From the NCBI GenBank assembly GCA_020725385.1, contig DYFC01000051.1, forward strand, positions 1 through 43,269: 43,269 nucleotides of DNA. Reading direction: 5' to 3'. This document shows, piece by piece, positions 25,803 to 33,740 of the stretch (the first letter of the stretch is position 1; each line of letters starts with the position of its first letter). This DNA comes from Nitrospira japonica. Its GTDB lineage: Bacteria > Nitrospirota > Thermodesulfovibrionia > Thermodesulfovibrionales > SM23-35. Position numbers and translations under genes: made by a program. The notes under the pieces were generated by a model that was not told the origin of the DNA, did not search any database, and worked only from the letters and a program-made list of their open reading frames with translations.

Positions 25803-27017
25803 ATGCAATCTATTAAAAGAATTGGGGTTATCACAAGCGGTGGTGATTGCGGCGGGCTTAATGCTGTTATTAAAGGTGTCGCAAGAGAGGCATACTATCT
25901 CGGGATTGAATCTGTCGTTATCCCTCACGGGTATGCAGGGCTTTATAATCTTTTAAATATGGATGATGTTGTGCGACTTAATGCTGAAAGAGTAAGTAAA
26001 ATTGAAGCATCTCTTGCAGGTTCGGAAGCAGGTCACTCCCGTGTTAAAATAAGCAAAATCTCAGACCCTGAAAAATATGAAAAGATTAAAAAAGGATTAA
26101 GCAAGTTTGGAATAGATGCCCTTGTTATCAGCGGTGGCGATGATACCGGCAGTGTTGTTGTTGACCTCTCTTCACAGGGAATCCCCTGCATTCATGTTCC
26201 AAAAACAATGGACTTAGATTTGCAGTCATACAGTGTTGGTGGAGATTCGGCAATAAACAGGATAGCTGTTTTTGCAAGAGAACTTAAGACAACAGGAATG
26301 AGCCATAACCGGATTCTTGTAATTGAAGTATTTGGAAGATATGTGGGACATACAGCACTTCGTGGCGGGATAGGTGCAGAAGCTGACGCTATTCTCATAC
26401 CCGAGATACCTGTTGATTTTGATGTGCTATACGAACATATGAAAACAACATTTTTTGCAAGAATAGAAAGAAGCGATGTTAAGGCCGGAACATATATTAT
26501 AGTTGTTGCCGAAGGCATAAAAAATGCCAACGGTGAGATGCTCTATGATGAATCGATCCCGCCTGATGCTTTTGGACATAAAAAACTTGCCGGGGCAGGG
26601 AAATATGTAAGGCAGCAACTTGAAAAAAGACTGAAATCAGACCCTGCTGTTAAAGAATTTATGCAAAAAACCGGAATGTTTGCTCCGGGTGTATATGAGG
26701 CGCCTGAAGTCAGGGAAGTTACGCCGGGACATCTTGTTCGCGCAGGACATTCATCTGCACGTGATGTTAACTTTGGATATAAAGCAGGTGCTGCAGCAGT
26801 GTATCTTTTAATTGAAGGCAAAACAGGCAATACAGTAGTTAATGTCGAGGGTAATAAAATATATTATCAACCAACATCTGAAGTAATAAAACGCAGAGAA
26901 GTGAATTTAAGTGAAATTGCAATATTTGAAAGCCTCGGAACATGTTTCGGGAGAAAACCCGAAAAATTTGTTTATGAGATAATCGAACAAAAAGGTCATA
27001 TTGAGAGACACCTGTAA
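25803..27017 (+). CDS. 6-phosphofructokinase, PPi-type by active-site residues
   Basis: A 404-residue PFK-family enzyme that phosphorylates fructose 6-phosphate in glycolysis. The nucleotide/phosphate loop is VITSGGDCGGLN (9-20). The GGDDT motif (111-115) has Asp where ATP-dependent enzymes have Gly104. PKTMDLD (133-139) has Lys where they have Gly124. Asp104 plus Lys124 is the established signature of pyrophosphate-dependent PFK. The usual TIDND is replaced by TMDLD, keeping both aspartates (D137, D139). VFGRYVGHTAL matches the substrate-binding MGR region. Many databases would name it ATP-dependent. A strong SD (AAGGAGG) precedes it. It converges on the aldolase gene for the next glycolytic step. 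Confidence 0.88.
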   Translation: MQSIKRIGVITSGGDCGGLNAVIKGVAREAYYLGIESVVIPHGYAGLYNLLNMDDVVRLNAERVSKIEASLAGSEAGHSRVKISKISDPEKYEKIKKGLSKFGIDALVISGGDDTGSVVVDLSSQGIPCIHVPKTMDLDLQSYSVGGDSAINRIAVFARELKTTGMSHNRILVIEVFGRYVGHTALRGGIGAEADAILIPEIPVDFDVLYEHMKTTFFARIERSDVKAGTYIIVVAEGIKNANGEMLYDESIPPDAFGHKKLAGAGKYVRQQLEKRLKSDPAVKEFMQKTGMFAPGVYEAPEVREVTPGHLVRAGHSSARDVNFGYKAGAAAVYLLIEGKTGNTVVNVEGNKIYYQPTSEVIKRREVNLSEIAIFESLGTCFGRKPEKFVYEIIEQKGHIERHL

Positions 27018-27043
27018 CCAGGAAGTTTATTTATTGTTTTTTG

Positions 27044-27066
27044 GGGCGGGCTATTATAACCCGCCC
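27044..27066. terminator. GC-rich hairpin between convergent phosphofructokinase and aldolase genes
   Basis: GGGCGGG (27044-27050) and CCCGCCC (27060-27066) form a 7-bp stem around a 9-base AT loop, midway between two convergent stops. A run of T precedes the stem on the plus strand instead of following it, and the 3' side is only weakly U-rich. It probably helps end both transcripts, but it is not a canonical intrinsic terminator. Confidence 0.55.
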
Positions 27067-27073
27067 GTGTATT

Positions 27074-28423
27074 CTAAAGCAAACCTGTTAATTCAGCATT
27101 AAAGTCTTTTCTTACTATTATTGGTTTTACAGTATTATTTACAATCTCGGTTGTATTGGTCACTTTTAGTTTATTAAACAATAATTCAAATTTATCAGAA
27201 AGCTCCTTCATTATTGGTTCTTTTACATCATGGGGAAGATCCCACCATTTTTTCTTTAATGGTCCGAAACCTTTTTTCCTTGTGCTGTAAATAAATTGTT
27301 CTTCTGTCTGTCCTTCTTTTTTGTCTTTTGCATATTCGGTTTTTATGAAATTATAAACTTCTTCTCTGAATTCTTTTGGAAGCGCTGTGCTGTCATACAT
27401 AATATTCTGAAACCCTGTTGCAAGATGAACTTCTGATGTCCCGGTTTCAGGGAACATATGAAAAGCATCTTCGGGCAATGTTGATGCTCCATGCTGTACA
27501 CAACCTGAGAGGCCATATTCTCTCCTTGCAAGGTCGGATAATATTCTTAAAGTCTCAAAATCAATCTTAACCTGTGCTAAAGAACCATCAGGAAGAACAA
27601 CTCCTCCATGACTTGTTCCTGTCTGAACACTCAATTTGCTTAATCCTTTTCCTCCTTTAAAAGTTTCTTTGAATCCGTCAAGATAAGCTCTTAGTTCATC
27701 AGGATTACTATTTTTTTTGCCAATTTCGCCGATTTCACCGCCAATTGAAATATCTATTCCAGCAGGTTGTATCCCTCTTATATATTCGGCCATCTCGGCA
27801 GTTCTCTCAAAATTAGGTCTCTGTTGTTCTTTAATAGTTGGTTTATCAAGATCAACTATTGTTGATGTATCAATGTCAATATTATAAAACTCCGCTTCAA
27901 TCGCTTCTTTTATAAGCCCTTTCACATATTCAATTTCAGGCCTGGAGTCAGCAAGATAATTTTTCCTTACAAGCTGGAAATGGTCTCCCTGAATGAAAAC
28001 AGGACCTTTATAACCTTCTCTTACAGCCGCTGCAAGCACAACAGTTGAATACTCAAGAGGCCTCTGTTTTGTATATCCAATTTCAGATCTTGCAATCTCA
28101 AAAATAAAAGCGCCTACTTTCATTTCCAATGCCTTTTTAAATATTACCCTTGCTGTATCATATGTGAGTCCTCTTATATTCATAGCAGGAACAGTAAATC
28201 CCGGATAGTTTTTACCCATCTCTTCGTACAGTGTTTGAATAGATGCAGGGATCGCTCCGGCAGCTTTAGCAATTTCTTTGATTAAAATTAGGAGGTTATT
28301 TTTCTTTTCACCCTCTGAAAATACAGCTTCATAGATAAGGGTATCCATAATATTTTTAATAGCATTTAAGTCTTTGATTTCAATTCCCTTACTACTTATA
28401 GATATTAACTCTTTTAAATTCAT
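27074..28423 (-). CDS. Class II (zinc) fructose-bisphosphate aldolase
   Basis: A 449-residue class II aldolase. Evidence is the metal/catalytic GDHFQL, the zinc and phosphate-binding SVQTGTSHGG and SGCVQHGAST histidine motifs, and the acidic EAEFYNIDIDTSTIVDL stretch. It has an N-terminal helical extension of about 60 residues before the barrel and a C-terminal tail beyond it, so it is longer than the E. coli enzyme (about 360). It cleaves fructose 1,6-bisphosphate to two triose phosphates, or the reverse in gluconeogenesis. Related sugar-bisphosphate aldolases (tagatose-bisphosphate) are an alternative. SD AGGAGG precedes the ATG. ribF and coaE lie upstream on the same strand. Confidence 0.85.
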   Translation of the reverse strand: MNLKELISISSKGIEIKDLNAIKNIMDTLIYEAVFSEGEKKNNLLILIKEIAKAAGAIPASIQTLYEEMGKNYPGFTVPAMNIRGLTYDTARVIFKKALEMKVGAFIFEIARSEIGYTKQRPLEYSTVVLAAAVREGYKGPVFIQGDHFQLVRKNYLADSRPEIEYVKGLIKEAIEAEFYNIDIDTSTIVDLDKPTIKEQQRPNFERTAEMAEYIRGIQPAGIDISIGGEIGEIGKKNSNPDELRAYLDGFKETFKGGKGLSKLSVQTGTSHGGVVLPDGSLAQVKIDFETLRILSDLARREYGLSGCVQHGASTLPEDAFHMFPETGTSEVHLATGFQNIMYDSTALPKEFREEVYNFIKTEYAKDKKEGQTEEQFIYSTRKKGFGPLKKKWWDLPHDVKEPIMKELSDKFELLFNKLKVTNTTEIVNNTVKPIIVRKDFNAELTGLL

Positions 28424-28499
28424 AGTACCTCCTTATTTTTAAAAGTATTTAATTCTTCAAAACATTTTATCAATATTTTTCTAAAGATTCTATTAAAAA

Positions 28500-29441
28500 T
28501 TACAGCTTTGGATTTTTTACCCTTAGAATGGCACGGGCTGTCTCTATATCTTCACGAATCTGTTTTTCGAGAGCAGCAACATTCGGGAATGTTCTTTCAT
28601 TCCTTATTCTATCTATGAAATATACCCTTAAATATTCACCGAGTAAATCACCTGAAAAGCCGAATAAATGCACTTCATAGCTAACAGCTTTTTCTTTAAA
28701 TGTAGGATTTTTCCCTATATTAGCAACACCATCATAAATGCTTCCCTTATATCCAACCCTTACTGCATATACTCCCTCTTTAGGGGCAATTTCAACAGGT
28801 GTTGTAATGTTTGCAGTTGGTATATTAAGTATGCTTTTTCCTCTTCCTTTACCTTTTATAACAGTTCCTAAAATTGAATATGCTCTTCCAAGATAGGTTG
28901 AAACTTCCTGCATCTGACCTTTGAGAATAAGATTGCGGATACTGCTACTACTTACAATATTCCCGTGTACTAAAACATCAGGCACTGCTGTGGCATGAAA
29001 TCCGAATTCTTTTCCCCGTTTCTTTAAGAGTTCAATGTTACCTTTTTTACCCTTTCCAAAAGCATAATTTACACCAACGATAACCTCTTTTACATGCAGT
29101 TTATTTACAAGTATATCTTTTATAAAATCATCGGGTAGTATCTGTGCAAATTCTTTATTAAAAGTCACAAAAAGCAGAATATCAATCCCCATCTTTGCAA
29201 TAAGTCTTGCTTTTTCTTCAGGAGTTGTCAGAAGTTTAACATCTCTTTCAGGTGCAAGCACCTTAACAGGATGCGGCTCGAAAGTCATAACTACAGAGGT
29301 GCCGTTGATTTCTTCAGCTTTTTTCCTGACCATTGAAAGTATTTTTTGGTGTCCGAGATGTACCCCGTCGTAATTACCTATCGTTAGGACAGTGTTCGGA
29401 TAGATTTTCTCAAGAGCTTCAAATCCTTTAATTATTTCCAT
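28500..29441 (-). CDS. ribF: Bifunctional riboflavin kinase / FAD synthetase
   Basis: A 313-residue RibF that makes FMN and then FAD from riboflavin. The N-terminal adenylyltransferase domain (1-180) has VLTIGNYDGVHLGHQKIL, a HxGH-type motif, and MTFEPHPVKVL. The C-terminal riboflavin kinase domain (about 185-310) has GKGRGKSILNIPTANI, the PTAN metal/ATP motif, and PKEGVYAVRV. Length is typical. It overlaps coaE by 14 bases, so the two are translationally coupled cofactor genes. Confidence 0.95.
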   Translation of the reverse strand: MEIIKGFEALEKIYPNTVLTIGNYDGVHLGHQKILSMVRKKAEEINGTSVVMTFEPHPVKVLAPERDVKLLTTPEEKARLIAKMGIDILLFVTFNKEFAQILPDDFIKDILVNKLHVKEVIVGVNYAFGKGKKGNIELLKKRGKEFGFHATAVPDVLVHGNIVSSSSIRNLILKGQMQEVSTYLGRAYSILGTVIKGKGRGKSILNIPTANITTPVEIAPKEGVYAVRVGYKGSIYDGVANIGKNPTFKEKAVSYEVHLFGFSGDLLGEYLRVYFIDRIRNERTFPNVAALEKQIREDIETARAILRVKNPKL

Positions 29442-30033
29442 ATGTAGCCTCTTTCAAAAGTTTTTTATATATTTTTTCTACAGCTTTCATTGTTAATTCA
29501 GGTGTTCTACTATTATTGATTGTAAAATCGGATTTTTTAATTTTCTCTTTAACGGGCAATTGTGTTTTTAATCTTATAATCGCATCTTTTTTATTTATGC
29601 CTTTTTTCTCGAGTCGTTTAATAGCTTCTTTTTTAGTAGTGAAAACAGTAATTGTTTTGTCAAAAATATTTGAATAATTTCTCTCAAAAAGCAGAGGCAC
29701 CTCAATAATAGCTAACCTATACTTTTTCTTAACCGTTTTAATTATAGAAAATATCTTTTTAAAAACCAGAGGGTGAAGTATATTTTCAAGCCCGGTTCTT
29801 AAGGTATTGTCAGAAAATATTGCATCCGCAATTTTTTTCTTATTAATTCTGCCATCGGCGCAAAAAAAATCATTTCCGAAAATCTGTTTTATTTTTTTTT
29901 TAACATAGGATTTTTTTAGAAGTTCTCTGACAATTTCATCAGCATCAAGAGTATAGGCTCCAAATTTTTTAAACATGGAAAGAACAGAACTTTTGCCCAT
30001 GCCATAATTACCAGTGAGTCCGATTAGTAGCAT
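29428..30033 (-). CDS. coaE: Dephospho-CoA kinase
   Basis: A 201-residue kinase for the last step of CoA synthesis. The P-loop is GLTGNYGMGKSS (G8-S15). The substrate site is YTLDADEIVRELL, followed by the family stretch LRTGLENILHPLVFKKI and the VPLLFERNYSNIFDKTITV motif. Many A-rich Lys codons give a very basic C-terminus. It is the first gene of the coaE-ribF-aldolase group on the minus strand. Confidence 0.93.
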   Translation of the reverse strand: MLLIGLTGNYGMGKSSVLSMFKKFGAYTLDADEIVRELLKKSYVKKKIKQIFGNDFFCADGRINKKKIADAIFSDNTLRTGLENILHPLVFKKIFSIIKTVKKKYRLAIIEVPLLFERNYSNIFDKTITVFTTKKEAIKRLEKKGINKKDAIIRLKTQLPVKEKIKKSDFTINNSRTPELTMKAVEKIYKKLLKEATYGNN

Positions 30034-30100
30034 AGGATTTATTATACAACATAAATACGGGCAATCCTACAAAATATCAATGTTTTTATGGTTGAAGGTT

Positions 30101-30130
30101 TTGTACTTCAATAACAAAGTGAAGCATAAT
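30101..30130 (+). promoter_or_regulatory. Candidate promoter with overlapping palindrome before the PIG-L gene
   Basis: TTGTAC (30101-30106) and CATAAT (30125-30130) are 18 bases apart and lie just before the ATG at 30149. A palindrome TTGAAG (30092-30097) / CTTCAA (30106-30111) with an 8-base gap straddles the -35 box, where an operator could sit. Sequence match only; the resulting leader would be very short. Confidence 0.3.
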
Positions 30131-30148
30131 ATATGCTAAAATTATATC

Positions 30149-30892
30149 ATGTCCTTAAATGAACCCGATATTTATCCATTTTCTGTAACTGACATATCGA
30201 ATAAAGATGCTCTTATTATTTCACCCCATCCTGATGACGAATCTCTTGGTTGTGGAGGTTCGATAATCAAACATATACAAGCAGGCCGCAAAGTAAAGGT
30301 TATATTCCTCACAAACGGGGATAAAGGAGACTTTACAGGCAGATTTGGCAATGACTATGTAAATATTCGCAAAAAGTCTGCTGTTAAAGCAATGGAAATA
30401 CTTGGCGTAAGTGATTTTGAATTCTGGGGTTTTCCGGATAGAGAATTAAAGTTTTCTTTTGAGCAAGTTTTTTACAAACTAAAAAAACTTATTGAAATAT
30501 TTTATCCGTCTGTTATTTATGTGCCTTCACCTTTTGAGGCCCATCCTGACCATAAAACTGCTTTTAATATTGTCTGGGCTCTTAAAGATATTTTCAAAGG
30601 ACAAATACTGATTTATGAAATACTTATGGCTCTTTACCCGAATATTCTTGTAGATATAACAAATCAATTCAAGAGGAAACAAAAGGCAATCAAACAATAC
30701 AAAACAGAAATATATTACAACGACTACCTCAAAAAAATAGCGGGATTAAATCGTTTTAGGACAGCTACACTTCCTGAAAATATTGAATATGCCGAAGCTT
30801 TTTTTGTTATTGACACACCTTTAATTAATGTTGATAAACAATTTCTTCATTTGTATAACTCTTTAACCGAAAAAATGCATTTCTCGACTTAG
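30149..30892 (+). CDS. PIG-L family deacetylase
   Basis: A 247-residue LmbE/PIG-L zinc deacetylase. The metal and catalytic motif is IISPHPDDESLGCGGSI (H27, D29-D30). A second histidine motif is FEAHPDHKTAF (about residue 130). Such enzymes remove N-acetyl groups from N-acetylglucosamine conjugates, for example in bacillithiol, mycothiol or lipid A-like glycoconjugates. No BshA or BshC partner is present, so the substrate is open. No signal peptide. It converges on the GspC-like gene, eight bases apart. Confidence 0.87.
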   Translation: MSLNEPDIYPFSVTDISNKDALIISPHPDDESLGCGGSIIKHIQAGRKVKVIFLTNGDKGDFTGRFGNDYVNIRKKSAVKAMEILGVSDFEFWGFPDRELKFSFEQVFYKLKKLIEIFYPSVIYVPSPFEAHPDHKTAFNIVWALKDIFKGQILIYEILMALYPNILVDITNQFKRKQKAIKQYKTEIYYNDYLKKIAGLNRFRTATLPENIEYAEAFFVIDTPLINVDKQFLHLYNSLTEKMHFST

Positions 30893-30900
30893 AAAGCTAT

Positions 30901-31506
30901 TTATCTTGGTGGTCTTTGAGTCTCTCTCTGCCGTGGCGGGGCAGCTTTCGATGGCTGGTGTTCCTGTGTTTGAGGGGTTGTCTGGACGCTCCTGCTTTTT
31001 TTACTTTCTGTAACTTTTAATGTAAGAGTTTCATCTTCTCTTGCCAAAATAATATGGTCGGGTTCAATTTCTTTTATAGTAAAACCGCTGATAGTGTCGC
31101 CTTTTTTCATAACTGCCTGCCTCTTACCTCTTCCGGGAGTATTTCTTGGTGCTTTAACATCTTCAAGATAGGCGAGCCTTAATTCATCTGTTATAAGTGT
31201 ACCGTATAAAACGAATTCAGGTTTTGGAAGCTGTTTTTCAGCTATTTTTTCAGGAGAAGCAGGTATTTTTCTTTCAGGGTGAAAAAGATTTTCCTCGGAA
31301 ATCTTTATATAATCAGCAGGTGAAGGAGGAAGTTTTGAAAAAGTTTCTTCCATTAATTCTGGTTCCTGCTTTGAAATTGGAGGTAATGTTAAAACTGTTT
31401 TTATATTAAGAGTCGGTATAAAAATATATAGGGCAAACGATAATGTTAAAAAAAACAATAATATATTCAAAAGATTGACGTTTCTTGCTAAATTTTTCAA
31501 AAGCAT
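30901..31506 (-). CDS. GspC-like type II secretion protein (HR domain), separate from the main operon
   Basis: A 201-residue bitopic protein. One transmembrane helix (about 11-31) is followed by a linker, then a domain with DYIKISEENLFHPERK, PEFVLYGTLITDELRLAYLED and KKGDTISGFTIKEIEPDHII. That is the homology-region pattern of GspC/PilP proteins that link the inner platform to the secretin. The C-terminus is a low-complexity Pro/Gln/Arg tail instead of a PDZ domain. It probably works with the gspF-M operon five genes away. PilP of a type IV pilus is the alternative. Confidence 0.7.
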   Translation of the reverse strand: MLLKNLARNVNLLNILLFFLTLSFALYIFIPTLNIKTVLTLPPISKQEPELMEETFSKLPPSPADYIKISEENLFHPERKIPASPEKIAEKQLPKPEFVLYGTLITDELRLAYLEDVKAPRNTPGRGKRQAVMKKGDTISGFTIKEIEPDHIILAREDETLTLKVTESKKSRSVQTTPQTQEHQPSKAAPPRQRETQRPPR

Positions 31507-31538
31507 TTTTTACCCTTTTTTAATTCTACCACAAAGCT

Positions 31539-31617
31539 GTCATTTCGAACAAACCGGGGAATCTTTAACTAATTATCCTATTGGAAGATTTCTCATAGCT
31601 TTACTTCTCGAAATAAT
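31539..31617. repeat. Degenerate REP-like palindromic element
   Basis: The left arm begins GTCATTTCGA and ends GGGGAATCTT. The right arm begins AAGATTTCTC and ends TTCTCGAAATAAT. The arms are inverted relative to each other, with ATTTCGA and AATCTT blocks best conserved. The pattern resembles the widespread GTCATTTCGAGCGAAGCGAG-type intergenic repeats of many bacterial genomes. It fills part of the 330-base gap between the GspC-like gene and the acetate operon. Only one copy is in the window. Confidence 0.5.
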
Positions 31618-31645
31618 ATATTTGTTGAAAATTGAAATTAATATA

Positions 31646-31675
31646 TTGCATTTAGAAAAATATTTTTGTTATACT
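31646..31675 (+). promoter_or_regulatory. Promoter of the acetate/DUF294 operon
   Basis: TTGCAT (31646-31651) and TATACT (31670-31675) are separated by 18 bases, a good sigma70-type match. Transcription would begin near 31682, about 155 bases before the DUF294 ATG, and a strong hairpin would be the first thing transcribed. Confidence 0.5.
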
Positions 31676-31688
31676 TACATTCACCCAA

Positions 31689-31723
31689 GCCTCTGGTGTC
31701 GGCAGAATTTCCGATACAGAGGC
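31689..31723 (+). ncRNA. Structured 5' leader hairpin of the acetate operon
   Basis: GCCTCTGGTGTCGG (31689-31702) pairs with CCGATACAGAGGC (31711-31723). There is one bulge and one G-U pair around an 8-base loop; UAUUUUAU follows. It lies immediately after the predicted transcription start. A second small hairpin (AGTAA/TTACT) lies near 31760. It could be an attenuator, an mRNA stabiliser or part of an unknown regulatory RNA. No known riboswitch class was recognised. Confidence 0.4.
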
Positions 31724-31836
31724 TATTTTATACTGAAATATTAAGTATTGTATGCAAGTAAAAAACTTACTGCAAATATCCGACCTTTTAAACCTCAAAA
31801 AAAATAAGACAAAATTGCGTATTAAGGGGGGGCTCC

Positions 31837-33735
31837 ATGTTAACGGAAGAAGTAATAGAGTTTTTACATAAAATTCCGCCATTTCAATTTCTTGATAATG
31901 CAACTCTCAAACAACTCGTTAGCGGTGTTACTATGGAATTCTTTCCAAAAGGTACTGCTATACAATATCAGGGAGGACCTGCTCCCGAGTATATTTATGT
32001 AATAAAAAAAGGTGAGGTTAAAGTCTCCATTAAGAATGAATCCGAAGAGGTATTTGTTGATTATAGAGGAGAAGGAGACCTTATAGGCTATATGCTAATA
32101 TTCGGGGGGAATAGGGCAAGAGCTACTGTTATAGCTGTAAATGATACTATATGTTATCTTATCAAAAGAGAACCCATACAAAATCTTCTATATACGAATC
32201 CTGCTGTAAGAGAATTTTTCCACACTTCTTTTTTAAGTAAATACTTAGACAAGACATTCAAAGAAATCCAGAACAGGAATCTTGTTTACAGCGGAGGAGA
32301 TAAAATTCTTTTTACAATGCCTGTTGGTGAGCTGGCATCAAAGGATGTAATTAAAGCATCAGAAAATATTACTATTCAGGAAGCTGCCGAGATAATGTCT
32401 AATTACAGCATCAGTTCCCTTATCCTTATTGATGCAGACGGAAATCCATCCGGAATTATTACTGATAGGGATCTTAGAGATAAGGTTGTTTCAAAAGGTA
32501 GGGATTGCAAAGAACCTGTAAAAAATATTATGAGTGTTCCACATGTGAGAGCCGATGTGAAGGAGTATTGTTTCGAGGCTATTCTTAAAATGGTTAAGCA
32601 TAATGTTCACCATCTTCTCATTATGAAGGACGGCAAACTTAAAGGCATTTTAACAAATCATGACTTAATGCTTATACAGGGCACTTCACCGCTTTCAATT
32701 GTAAAAGACATAGAAGGGCAGACGACAATAGATGCGCTTGTTCCTGTATCAAAAAGAATAAATAATATCATTGGTCTGTTGTTAAATGAAGGAGCAAAAG
32801 CAAGCAGTATTACAAGAATTATAACTGAAATTAATGACAGGCTTGTAAGAAAAATCCTTGAAATAGCAGAGGAGCGTTTCGGAGAACCTCCTATTCCATA
32901 TTGCTGGATTGTCTTTGGCAGTGAAGGAAGAAAAGAGCAAACATTTAAAACAGACCAGGATAATGCTCTAATTTACGCTGACCCGGCATCTGAAGAAGAA
33001 GAGTCACTTGCACGGGAATATTTCAGAAGCTTTTCTCTTTTTGTGAGAGAAGGCTTGCTTAAGTGCGGTTTTCCACCCTGTCCCGCGGATTTTATGGCGA
33101 CAAACCCTATGTGGAGGCAGCCTTTGCATGTCTGGAAGAAATATTTTACGAACTGGATTTCAACCCCCACATCCGAAGCCATATTGAACTCTGTCACATT
33201 TTTCGATTTCAGAGCAGTATATGGCGAAACAAAGCTTCTTGAATGGTTAAAAGACTTCGTTATGAATATGGTAAAAGACAATAAAGTATTTCTTGGATAT
33301 ATAGCGAATATGGCTATAAAGAATATGCCACCAATAGGATTTCTCAAGACTTTTGTTGTAGAAAAGAGCGGGGAGCATAAAGATAAGCTTAACCTAAAAG
33401 TCAAGGGTCTTGCTCCTCTGGTTGATATAGTCAGACTTTTTGCACTTGAAAAAGGCATTCACGAGACATCAACTATAGAGAGAATCTTAACCTTGAAGGA
33501 TAAGCATACTATTATAAAAGAATATGCAGATGAACTACTTCACGCTTTTGAATTTATCTTGCTTCTTAGAATACAGAACCAGTTCGAACAGTTGAAAAAA
33601 GGTGAGGATATCAATAATTTTATAAATCCAAATGCTTTGAGTAATCTCGAAAAAAGAATTGCAAAGGAAACTTTTCATCTTATATCAAAAGTTCAGGACT
33701 TAATTATCGAACGTTATAAAGCTATGATCTGGTAG
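31837..33735 (+). CDS. cNMP-binding / CBS-pair / DUF294 nucleotidyltransferase
   Basis: A 632-residue cytoplasmic signalling protein. Domains in order are a cyclic-nucleotide-binding fold (about 5-125, with GEGDLIGYMLIFGGNRARAT), a CBS pair (about 165-285, with NPSGIITDRDLRDKV and KLKGILTNHDLML), a DUF294 nucleotidyltransferase (about 340-480) and a helical DUF294_C domain (about 490-630). The transferase motif is IVFGSEGRKEQTFKTDQDNAL, with GS at 361-362 and metal aspartates D373 and D375, as in GlnD-like enzymes. It looks catalytically intact. The CBS pair probably senses adenine nucleotides; the target and reaction of DUF294 enzymes are unknown. It has a G-rich SD and is the first gene of the acetate operon. 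The exonuclease ATG follows five bases after its stop. Confidence 0.87.
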   Translation: MLTEEVIEFLHKIPPFQFLDNATLKQLVSGVTMEFFPKGTAIQYQGGPAPEYIYVIKKGEVKVSIKNESEEVFVDYRGEGDLIGYMLIFGGNRARATVIAVNDTICYLIKREPIQNLLYTNPAVREFFHTSFLSKYLDKTFKEIQNRNLVYSGGDKILFTMPVGELASKDVIKASENITIQEAAEIMSNYSISSLILIDADGNPSGIITDRDLRDKVVSKGRDCKEPVKNIMSVPHVRADVKEYCFEAILKMVKHNVHHLLIMKDGKLKGILTNHDLMLIQGTSPLSIVKDIEGQTTIDALVPVSKRINNIIGLLLNEGAKASSITRIITEINDRLVRKILEIAEERFGEPPIPYCWIVFGSEGRKEQTFKTDQDNALIYADPASEEEESLAREYFRSFSLFVREGLLKCGFPPCPADFMATNPMWRQPLHVWKKYFTNWISTPTSEAILNSVTFFDFRAVYGETKLLEWLKDFVMNMVKDNKVFLGYIANMAIKNMPPIGFLKTFVVEKSGEHKDKLNLKVKGLAPLVDIVRLFALEKGIHETSTIERILTLKDKHTIIKEYADELLHAFEFILLLRIQNQFEQLKKGEDINNFINPNALSNLEKRIAKETFHLISKVQDLIIERYKAMIW

Positions 33736-33740
33736 AGAGT

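Noticed and set aside
27044..27066. Canonical Rho-independent terminator between the phosphofructokinase and aldolase genes
   Set aside because: The stem is real, but the T-run is on the 5' side of the plus-strand stem, so I list it only as terminator-like.
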